Origin: Dethiosulfatibacter sp.
GTDB lineage: Bacteria > Bacillota_A > Clostridia > Tissierellales > Dethiosulfatibacteraceae
NCBI GenBank assembly: GCA_019084435.1
Contig: JAHRFV010000072.1
Span: 1 to 29,674 of the forward strand
Reading direction: 5' to 3'
DNA length: 29,674 nt
Position 1 is the first letter of the stretch, and each line of letters starts with the position of its first letter. Both the position numbers and the translations under genes were made by a program. The notes below the pieces were generated by a model, which saw only the letters and a program-made list of their open reading frames with translations, made no database searches and was not told the DNA's origin. Shown piece by piece: positions 23,081 to 29,674 of the stretch.

Positions 23081-24248
23081 TTTGCTCCTCCTTCTCGTCA
23101 ATATATTGATAGCATGTTACCATGTGTGTTTCAGAGACATATATTTCCGGAGGATAGGCACCTTCACATAGTTTAAAAGCCTTGTCGCATCTGTCTCTGA
23201 AATAACAATAGTCAGGCATGTCTACAGGATTTGGTACTGATCCAGGTATGCTGTAAAGCTTGCCGGACTTCTTGCCACCTACTCCCGGTATGCTCGCCAT
23301 CAACCCAACAGTATATGGATGCAGCGGATTGTGGAATATTTCACTGACGGTGCCTTTCTCTATCACCTTGCCTGCATACATGACGACTACAAAATCTGCC
23401 ATTTCAGCTATAACACCCAGGTCATGGGTAATCAGCATTATACTGCTGTTAATTTTTTCTTTTAGATTTCTAAGCAGGTCCATTATCTGAGCCTGTATGG
23501 TCACATCCAGTGCAGTTGTGGGCTCGTCCGCTATTATAAGCTTGGGATTACAGGCTAGGGCCATGGCAATCATAACCCTCTGTCTCATACCGCCTGACAA
23601 CTCATGAGGATACATTCTATAAACACCCTCACCATTTGCTATGCCAACCACTTCAAGCATCTCAATGGTTCTGTTTTTAACATCTTCAGAACTCATGTGA
23701 GGATTGTGTAATTCAATAACCTCATCTATCTGCAGACCTATTCTGAAAACCGGATTTAGGCTAGTCATGGGCTCTTGAAATATCATAGATATCTCATTGC
23801 CACGAATTTTTTGCATTTGATCGATTGGGGTTCTTGCAATATCAAAGACGAAATTGCCGGCGTCAAATCGGATCTCTCCCTCGACTATCTGTCCCTGGGG
23901 TCTCTGTACCAGCTGCATGATAGACAGACTGGTGACTGACTTTCCACACCCTGATTCACCGACTATTCCGACGGTCTTACCTTTAGGCACGTCAAAGGAT
24001 ATGCCGCTGACCGCTTTTATAACGCCGATATCTGTAAAGAAATAGGTATGGAGATTCTCCACTTCAAGCACGTTCTTTGTGTTTTTCATGACGGAACGGT
24101 ACTCTGATTCCGCTACATTGGTGCGTTGGTGTTGTGCCTCTAATTCATCAGTAATCTTTCTATTTTCTCTCGATATACGTCTGACTTCACTGCCAGACAT
24201 GTAATTTGCATCTTTGGTTTTTTTATTTTTACCTTTATTTTTATCCAT
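23073..24248 (-). CDS. oppD: Oligopeptide ABC transporter ATP-binding protein OppD, with N-terminal extension
   Basis: 391 residues. The canonical cassette starts near residue 60 ([10 protein letters not shown]), with Walker A GESGCGKS (97-104), [31 protein letters not shown] and ITHD, and a C-terminal [11 protein letters not shown] segment. Residues 1-58 are an unusual highly charged Lys/Arg/Glu extension not found in typical OppD. The internal ATG at residue 54 lacks a ribosome site, whereas the first ATG has a modest GGTAGG, so the extension is probably translated. It starts 7 bp after oppC. Confidence 0.9.
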   Translation of the reverse strand: MDKNKGKNKKTKDANYMSGSEVRRISRENRKITDELEAQHQRTNVAESEYRSVMKNTKNVLEVENLHTYFFTDIGVIKAVSGISFDVPKGKTVGIVGESGCGKSVTSLSIMQLVQRPQGQIVEGEIRFDAGNFVFDIARTPIDQMQKIRGNEISMIFQEPMTSLNPVFRIGLQIDEVIELHNPHMSSEDVKNRTIEMLEVVGIANGEGVYRMYPHELSGGMRQRVMIAMALACNPKLIIADEPTTALDVTIQAQIMDLLRNLKEKINSSIMLITHDLGVIAEMADFVVVMYAGKVIEKGTVSEIFHNPLHPYTVGLMASIPGVGGKKSGKLYSIPGSVPNPVDMPDYCYFRDRCDKAFKLCEGAYPPEIYVSETHMVTCYQYIDEKEEQNV

Positions 24249-24255
24249 GCTGTAC

Positions 24256-26028
24256 CTACCGTTTCATTTTAGGGTCATAGGCATCTCGCAAGCCGTCCCC
24301 TACAAAGTTGAAGCCCAATACTGTCAACAGAATCAGCAATCCTGCAGGAATCCATACAAACCAGAAATTAGTCATCTCATAAGCTGTGCTGACACCGCTG
24401 ATAATGTTGCCCCAGGATGCAAATGGAAACTTAACTCCCAGTCCCAAAAAGCTCAGTGTTGATTCATATAGGATAACACCACCAAGACCCAGTGTTGCCA
24501 ATACGATCAATTGAGGAATGACATTTGGTATCAGGTGTTTGAAAATACGTCTGGATATGCTCAGTCCTGTGGCTTCAGCCGCCAGCATAAACTCCTGCTC
24601 ACGAAGGGACAGTATCTGACCTCTCACCATTCTTGCAATTCCAGGCCAGCTCATGATACCCAGTATCAGCATCAGATAATAAATCCTTAATTGAGGATCA
24701 ACATCCAGCTTGTCCATAACCGATCCCAATATTATAAGGATTGGAAGAAACGGTATGCAAAAGAACACATCTACGATTCTCATGATGACCATGTCCACCC
24801 ATTTCCCAAAGTATCCTGCCAAGCCACCCATAATGATTCCCAAGAAGGTCTCCAAGAGAACAACTAGAAAACCAATCATTAATGAAATTCTCCCACCGTA
24901 CATAAGTCTTGTGAGAACATCCATACCGTGCTTGTCTGTGCCCAGCCAGTGCTGTCTTGATGGCTGTTCGTGCATAGATATCAAGTGGGTCCTAGTTTCT
25001 GTTTTAACCGTGTATACATTATTGATTCGATTGATATCATAGACAATCTCATTGCCTGCTTCGTCCGGATAAGTAAACTTGGTCGCACCGTCGACAATAG
25101 CTGTCTCCAATTCTGTTTTAAAATCAATGGTTAGCACTACATCGGGAGATATGGCCTGTACTGCCATTTGAGAGATTAGAGCGTATTGCTCTCTGTTTCC
25201 TCCAACAACCTTGTAGACTGATGCTACGTTTTCTTCTTCCTCAATCTCATAGGTATCCCCTTCAAATACAAAAGTTGTGGAATCATCGGTCCGTAGAGTT
25301 TTCTCCAGTGCAAGCTTGAAGCCAAAACCAAGGTCCTCATTGGTACTGACACCATCAGCTATGAGCAGTGATTCTATGGCAACATCTTCAATGGTTCCCA
25401 GAACATAATCCCTGCCTTGTCTAGTTAGTGTATATTGCTCTTCCCCAATAAAAAAGCTTGTTTGTTCATCGTCTATTGCTTGCCTTATGGCATTCTGGAA
25501 TTCTTCATCATAAGAAACCCCATCCTCTAATGGCGCTACACCCATGACACCTCTGATGTATGTGATTCTAGCTTTTGGTTCAGATAGCACCACTCTATAA
25601 AAATCCTCAGCTTCCTGTATGATATGAAACTCCTCATCATTGTGGGTAAAGACTGAATCTCCTCGATTCTTAGCCAATATAAATCTTGCATGAGCCGCAT
25701 TGCCATAAGACATGCCTTCTGCGACTGTAAACCGAAACTCTTCATTTATGGTGACGCTGACATATTCTTTGGACATAGTCCCAATGTATCTGAACACCTG
25801 GGTTTCATCATATGGCGTCAAAAGTCCACCAACAAACGAAAAAAGGAACATAAACATTATAATGACAAAACCAATGATGGCTAGCCTGTTTCTCAAAAAT
25901 CTTCTCACAACAAGCATGCCCGGTGATAACACCTTGACACGCTGCACATCTGACAATCCATTGTCTATATCTGTGTACTCCGTTATTCTATTTTCTCTAT
26001 CTTTATCCATTTTATCTTTATCCATCAT
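24256..26028 (-). CDS. oppC: Oligopeptide ABC transporter permease OppC with large extracytoplasmic insertion
   Basis: 590 residues, against about 300-350 for usual OppC. A TM helix at 49-70 and the TPYD motif are followed by about 260 extra residues (90-350). The standard permease then resumes at RQHWLGTDKHGMDVLTRL (358-375), with later EAFA-type loop EATGLSISRRIFKHLIPN and the terminal GDGLRDAYDPKMKR. The insertion contains four related units (about 113-146, 177-210, 237-274, 303-341), each with an F..A.. helix, a short F/T-rich strand and a final Y.V. Its position after TM1 places it outside the membrane, where it could contact OppA. There are two adjacent ATGs (26028, 26025). It begins 7 bp after oppB. 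Confidence 0.9.
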   Translation of the reverse strand: MMDKDKMDKDRENRITEYTDIDNGLSDVQRVKVLSPGMLVVRRFLRNRLAIIGFVIIMFMFLFSFVGGLLTPYDETQVFRYIGTMSKEYVSVTINEEFRFTVAEGMSYGNAAHARFILAKNRGDSVFTHNDEEFHIIQEAEDFYRVVLSEPKARITYIRGVMGVAPLEDGVSYDEEFQNAIRQAIDDEQTSFFIGEEQYTLTRQGRDYVLGTIEDVAIESLLIADGVSTNEDLGFGFKLALEKTLRTDDSTTFVFEGDTYEIEEEENVASVYKVVGGNREQYALISQMAVQAISPDVVLTIDFKTELETAIVDGATKFTYPDEAGNEIVYDINRINNVYTVKTETRTHLISMHEQPSRQHWLGTDKHGMDVLTRLMYGGRISLMIGFLVVLLETFLGIIMGGLAGYFGKWVDMVIMRIVDVFFCIPFLPILIILGSVMDKLDVDPQLRIYYLMLILGIMSWPGIARMVRGQILSLREQEFMLAAEATGLSISRRIFKHLIPNVIPQLIVLATLGLGGVILYESTLSFLGLGVKFPFASWGNIISGVSTAYEMTNFWFVWIPAGLLILLTVLGFNFVGDGLRDAYDPKMKR

Positions 26029-26035
26029 GCACCCC

Positions 26036-27022
26036 CTAACCGATCCTGACTCTCGGGTCGACTACAGCGTATAGAATATCTGCAATCAATGTCCCCAGTA
26101 TTGTCAACACTGCCATAAACACCATGTAAAACATGGTAAATGGTATGTCGCCACTGACCATGGCGCGATAAGCCGTATATCCGATGCCTTCTATCTGGAA
26201 AAGCGTCTCAGTAATCAAAGCCCCTGCAAACAATCCCGGCAGTGATCCTCCCAAAATAGTGACCAATGGAATCAGCGTGTTTCTGAACGCATGATAGTTG
26301 ATGACTCTCTTTTCAGACAAACCTTTCGCCCGCGCTGTCCTGATGAAATCAGCGTTTAGAACCTCAAGCATGTTGGTTCTCGTATATCTCATCAAACTAC
26401 CGATACCAATGATGGTAAGCGTGAGAACCGGAAGAAAATAGTGCGTTGCAAGATCCAGAAATCTTCCGAAACTATCCAACTGCATGTAAAATCTTCCCAC
26501 CGTCCCATATAAAGGAAACCAGTCCAACCAGACAGCGAAAATCAACTTGAGTACTGTAGCAAAGAAAAATGTTGGCAGTGATATACCCAGCAACGCAACG
26601 ACCGTTATTCCATAATCCATACGGCTATATTGCCTTCGTGCAGCTAATATGCCCAATGGAACAGCCAAGCCAATCTGCAATACAAAGGCAATGGCACCCA
26701 GTACAAATGAATACCATATGACTTGAGCGAATTTTTGCGTTACCGGCACATTAAACTGCCAAGAATCGCCGAAATCTCCTCTGATAGCACTTTTTAGCCA
26801 TTGGAAATAACCTGGTACGATGCCTTTATCCATACCATAGGTCTCGTTGAGCTGTGCCAGCCACTCTGTATAGCTTTTCGCTCCCGGCAATTGAGACAGC
26901 ATTCTTGCTTGTGTCTCCACGTAGGAGGTGGGTATGCTTCTCATAATGATATAAATGATCAATGATACAAAAAACAGCAGTACTACTGAAATTAATAATC
27001 TTTTAAACACGTAACGTCTCAT
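26036..27022 (-). CDS. oppB: Oligopeptide ABC transporter permease OppB
   Basis: 328 residues with about six membrane segments; begins MRRYVFKRLLISVVLLFFVS. Family features: QYFQWLKSAIRGDFG-like segment (here GYFQWLKSAIRGDFGDSW), the inner EAA loop with RTARAKGLSEKRVINYHAFRN, and a C-terminal LYAVVDPRVRIG. It pairs with OppC to form the channel. Separated from oppA by an intercistronic hairpin and from oppC by 7 bp. Confidence 0.93.
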   Translation of the reverse strand: MRRYVFKRLLISVVLLFFVSLIIYIIMRSIPTSYVETQARMLSQLPGAKSYTEWLAQLNETYGMDKGIVPGYFQWLKSAIRGDFGDSWQFNVPVTQKFAQVIWYSFVLGAIAFVLQIGLAVPLGILAARRQYSRMDYGITVVALLGISLPTFFFATVLKLIFAVWLDWFPLYGTVGRFYMQLDSFGRFLDLATHYFLPVLTLTIIGIGSLMRYTRTNMLEVLNADFIRTARAKGLSEKRVINYHAFRNTLIPLVTILGGSLPGLFAGALITETLFQIEGIGYTAYRAMVSGDIPFTMFYMVFMAVLTILGTLIADILYAVVDPRVRIG

Positions 27023-27049
27023 ATGCTACCCCTTCCTGTTGAGATATGA

Positions 27050-27081
27050 AATGAGCCCACTCACTTGTAAGCGGGCTCATT
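27050..27081 (-). promoter_or_regulatory. Strong intercistronic hairpin between oppA and oppB
   Basis: On the minus strand AATGAGCCCGCTTAC pairs with GTGAGTGGGCTCATT across 15 bp with two G-U pairs. It lies 15 bases after the oppA stop. No T-run follows, so it is not a full terminator. Such stems often protect upstream binding-protein mRNA or reduce readthrough, giving more OppA than permease. Confidence 0.65.
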
Positions 27082-27096
27082 AAACTTGTCAGTACT

Positions 27097-29436
27097 TTAT
27101 TGCATTTGAAGAAGCTCTATGTCGTTCATCCATCCCCAATAGGTTGTGATATCAGGAGTGACTGTATCCATGTCTACGCGTTGTGTACTGAATATAACCA
27201 GATTTTGTCTCTGATAGTTAGGTACCTCAACAGCCCAGTCCATTATGATATCAAGAGCTTGTTTGTATGTTGCTTTTCTGAAGGCCTGGTCCGGACTTTG
27301 TCTAGCTTCAACAATCAGCTCATCCAACTGAGAATCTGCGATATTGTAGTTGTTGCTGTCTGTACCACCTAGTCCTATACCGTTAGAGCTGTGATATACC
27401 TGGTACATATCAGGATCTATGGTAGATCCCCATGCTGCTGTCCACATTTGGTGCTCATTGGCATCAATTGAATCCCAAAGTACATTTGTATCTGATGGGT
27501 CATTGATTGTTAATGTAATTCCAATCTTCTCAAGTGACGCACGTGTATCTGCCAGAATCGCAAATGCAGGGTGATCACCTGTTCCATCTCCAGGAACGAT
27601 TACTTCATAAGTCAGACTGGCGCCTGCAGGAGCTGCAGTAAATTTTCCACTAGCCTCGTCAAATGTGTATCCAGCTGCCATAAAGAATCCTTTAGCAGCT
27701 TCCAGCGCTGCCTCATATTTGGCTTCTGCTACCATATCTGATGTATAAATTGGATTGCCATCAACGTCTGTTGAGAATGCAACCTCATATCCAGGATCAG
27801 CTTTTTGCGGTGCTGCCCAAGATGTGTTGGAAATCGGATAGTTGATAACATTGGCTGCGTCTCCATAGTAGCTGTCATTAGCAACATCTCTATAAACCGC
27901 AAATACTGTTGCAAAGCCTTTTCTTAGATTCTTGCTTTCTTCTGATGCGGGGTTTCCGCCCACATTAACATTCTTTGCGTTGATTCCGATATAGCCATAT
28001 CCAAGATTATCGACTGAAACTGCTGTAATCACATCACCAACAGCCTCTCCGTTGGAGTTGAAAGCTTTAAGCTCTGCAAATTTAGCAACAGAACCTGATG
28101 GATTAGCAACGTCTATTTCTCCTGCGCCTACACCCGCTATCATCTCAGCGTCTGTTGTTTCTTTCAGCTGTAGGAATTGGGTGATTGGTGCGCCTTTGTA
28201 GTAGTTTTCATTTGCTTCATAATAAACTATCTTATTTTCGTATTTTATGAATTTGTAAGGTCCTGCTCCCATAGGTTGAGTTGTTTTTGATTCAACGATG
28301 GATAGGTCTCCTCTTTCAAAACCAAATTTATTATTGTCATAATCGTACATTGTCGCATCTCCATAATAATGCAAAGGAGCTACTTCAATGCCACAGATAC
28401 TATAAACTGCAGGTGCTTCAAAGCCTTTGACTTTAACTTCAACTTCAGTCTGGCTAAGTTTCTTGATCCCTTCGATATTGAAAACCTCAACACCCTCTGA
28501 GGATGCTAGCTTTTCTGTCAACAGCATTTCACTGACAGGTCCTTCAACATCGGCAGCAAAATACGATTCAGATCCACCGTAGTTGACACCAAGAGTTTTC
28601 CAATCATCTCCGTATTGGGCTAAAATATCTTCTAATACTTGATTTTCATCCTCTACAGTATATGAGTCATAGGCTTCGTCTATGCTATAAAACATAGCGT
28701 ACAGATCCTTTGCTTCTGGATGCTGTTCTGTATAGCTTGCCCAGTTGGCATCGCCGTAAAGACTCTTAACCCAGTCTAATTCGGAAACAAGTATGTCACT
28801 GACGAATCCTTCTATGAAAGTTTGCGTCTCTTCGCTTGGATTTTCCATTTCAGCAGCCAACTCTTCTGCTGTGACAGACAGTTCCTCTGCCATGGAGTTG
28901 TTAAGTCTGTAATTGGTCATTCCAAGTATAGGATAAGAATAGATGGTAGATGATCCTGTGTAGGTCGGATCTGACAGTACATAATATGAGAAGATTATGT
29001 CATCTGCATCCAATAATTCCCCGTCACTGAATTTGACATCATCTCTGATTTTAATATTGTAGGTTGTGATATCAGCAGCCTCGTCATAATCAACCTTTAT
29101 ATTGGATATACCATCATAAAAATAATCTTCACCATTATAATTATGTGTCTCACCCTCAATGGCATTGTAGATAATCCCCCCGGTTCTGTCTGTTTTCAAC
29201 AAACTGACCTGTGTTAGTGACTGTGCATCCATGTCATAAGCAGTGGTTGCAAAAAACGGACTGAATCTCTGACTGAATGCTGCGTAACCGACAACAAGTG
29301 GTGTGTTGTTGACTGGCTCAACCGGTGCAGTCGTTGTTTCTGTTGGTGCTGTAGTAGGTTGCTCATTTGGTTGACATCCCATAACTGTCGACGCCATAAG
29401 AACAATCACCAGCACAAATACAAGTAATTTTTTCAT
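27097..29436 (-). CDS. oppA: Oligopeptide-binding lipoprotein OppA, enlarged
   Basis: 779 residues, well above the 500-600 usual for family 5 binding proteins. The lipoprotein signal ends TVMGC (Cys21), followed by a Thr/Pro/Glu-rich tether. The family-typical KIRDDVKFSDGELLDADDIIFSY-like segment (128-151) confirms the SBP_bac_5 fold. An extra acidic, mostly helical region (about 175-320) interrupts the domain. Later YYKGAPITQF, YGYIGIN and the C-terminal DMYQVYHSSNGIG segment agree with peptide-binding proteins. It captures peptides outside the cell and delivers them to OppBC. The ribosome site GGGAGGG lies just upstream of the ATG. First gene of the operon. Confidence 0.92.
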   Translation of the reverse strand: MKKLLVFVLVIVLMASTVMGCQPNEQPTTAPTETTTAPVEPVNNTPLVVGYAAFSQRFSPFFATTAYDMDAQSLTQVSLLKTDRTGGIIYNAIEGETHNYNGEDYFYDGISNIKVDYDEAADITTYNIKIRDDVKFSDGELLDADDIIFSYYVLSDPTYTGSSTIYSYPILGMTNYRLNNSMAEELSVTAEELAAEMENPSEETQTFIEGFVSDILVSELDWVKSLYGDANWASYTEQHPEAKDLYAMFYSIDEAYDSYTVEDENQVLEDILAQYGDDWKTLGVNYGGSESYFAADVEGPVSEMLLTEKLASSEGVEVFNIEGIKKLSQTEVEVKVKGFEAPAVYSICGIEVAPLHYYGDATMYDYDNNKFGFERGDLSIVESKTTQPMGAGPYKFIKYENKIVYYEANENYYKGAPITQFLQLKETTDAEMIAGVGAGEIDVANPSGSVAKFAELKAFNSNGEAVGDVITAVSVDNLGYGYIGINAKNVNVGGNPASEESKNLRKGFATVFAVYRDVANDSYYGDAANVINYPISNTSWAAPQKADPGYEVAFSTDVDGNPIYTSDMVAEAKYEAALEAAKGFFMAAGYTFDEASGKFTAAPAGASLTYEVIVPGDGTGDHPAFAILADTRASLEKIGITLTINDPSDTNVLWDSIDANEHQMWTAAWGSTIDPDMYQVYHSSNGIGLGGTDSNNYNIADSQLDELIVEARQSPDQAFRKATYKQALDIIMDWAVEVPNYQRQNLVIFSTQRVDMDTVTPDITTYWGWMNDIELLQMQ

Positions 29437-29523
29437 AGTTTCCCTCCCATGATATATTTGTGTGCATCATTTGAAATACCATTCATATAGAGCCTTAGAA
29501 CATCTCAAAATGATTGATAGTTA

Positions 29524-29552
29524 ATTATATTACTGGATTGGATTAATTACAA
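29524..29552 (-). promoter_or_regulatory. Promoter of the opp operon
   Basis: On the minus strand TTGTAA (29547-29552), 17 bp, TATAAT (29524-29529) sits in the inverted-repeat spacer and gives a start near 29517, about 80 bases before oppA. I see no equally good promoter in the spacer pointing right toward the second copy. Confidence 0.6.
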
Positions 29553-29629
29553 TATCTATGACGATTTCTAAGGCTCTATATGAATGGTATTTCAAATGAT
29601 GCACACAAATATATCATGGGAGGGAAACT

Positions 29630-29674
29630 ATGAAAAAATTACTTGTATTTGTGCTGGTGATTGTTCTTATGGCG
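29630..29674 (+). CDS. Partial second oppA start (or fold-back copy) at the window edge
   Basis: An ATG preceded by GGGAGGG encodes the same first 15 residues as OppA (MKKLLVFVLVIVLMA), base for base, then runs off the window. If real, it is a divergent duplicate of oppA. The absolute identity, including noncoding bases, makes a contig-end artefact about as likely. Confidence 0.4.
   Translation, partial: MKKLLVFVLVIVLMA

Larger units (their letters stand above)
29392..29674. repeat. 109-bp perfect inverted repeat around a 65-bp spacer
   Basis: Bases 29392-29500 are the exact reverse complement of 29566-29674. Each arm holds about 64 bp of oppA leader and its first 15 codons. Identity stops abruptly at the spacer (29501-29565) on one side and at the window end on the other. 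Confidence 0.97.

Overview
The window looks like a chromosomal segment, probably a whole contig, of a low-to-moderate GC Clostridia-type Bacillota. Evidence: strong AGGAGG-type ribosome sites, TTG starts, sigmaA-like promoters, intrinsic terminators, a Firmicutes class III fructose-1,6-bisphosphatase, a YkpA-type ABC-F protein, an xPxTG wall-anchored surface protein and a small protein resembling the clostridial DUF3787/CDIF630_02480 spore-surface family. Genus cannot be told from the sequence alone. No rRNA, tRNA, CRISPR array, integrase, transposase gene or phage gene was seen.

Layout. 1-3.1 kb: a large repetitive wall-anchored protein (minus). 3.2-4.9 kb: a two-gene operon, manA then a CysQ-like phosphatase (minus). 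5.1-6.3 kb: a divergent two-gene operon, an unrecognised protein plus a hemerythrin-like protein, behind a 16-bp palindrome placed like a CRP/FNR-family activator site. 6.5-7.5 kb: an unrecognised, internally duplicated membrane protein. 7.5-9.0 kb: an ABC-F protein. 9.2-9.6 kb: a cytochrome-b5-like lipoprotein behind a near-consensus Fur box. 9.6-12.05 kb: a Cache-PAS-GGDEF-HD-GYP cyclic-di-GMP protein. 12.15-13.45 kb: an oxalate/formate-type MFS transporter with a roughly 300-nt leader. On the opposite (+) strand of that leader lies a compact RNA-like fold of about 125 nt. 13.86-17.4 kb: fbp, a YbaK-type deacylase and an AT-rich agmatinase-family enzyme (all minus). 17.85-18.9 kb: a 49-residue DUF3787-like gene and a lipoprotein (plus). 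18.9-21.4 kb: a QueG-like iron-sulfur protein and a YkpA-type ABC-F protein with an attenuator-like leader (minus). 21.6-29.4 kb: an oligopeptide ABC transporter operon (oppA-B-C-D-F order of transcription) followed by two small membrane proteins. OppC and OppA both carry large extra extracytoplasmic regions.

The window ends in a perfect 109-bp inverted copy of the oppA 5' end and leader. This is either a real divergent second oppA or a fold-back artefact. The first 34 bases are also a perfect palindrome, so both contig ends sit at inverted repeats.

Functionally the region is a mosaic of housekeeping and adaptation genes: peptide uptake, sugar-phosphate metabolism, iron/oxygen or nitrosative stress proteins, c-di-GMP signalling and ribosome-associated ABC-F ATPases. 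The items most worth following up are the plus-strand RNA-like element at 13476-13601, the repeat-containing insertion in OppC paired with an enlarged OppA, the coordinated decay of one ATPase site in the YkpA-type protein with its leader hairpin, and the positioned operators at 5020-5035 and 9172-9186.
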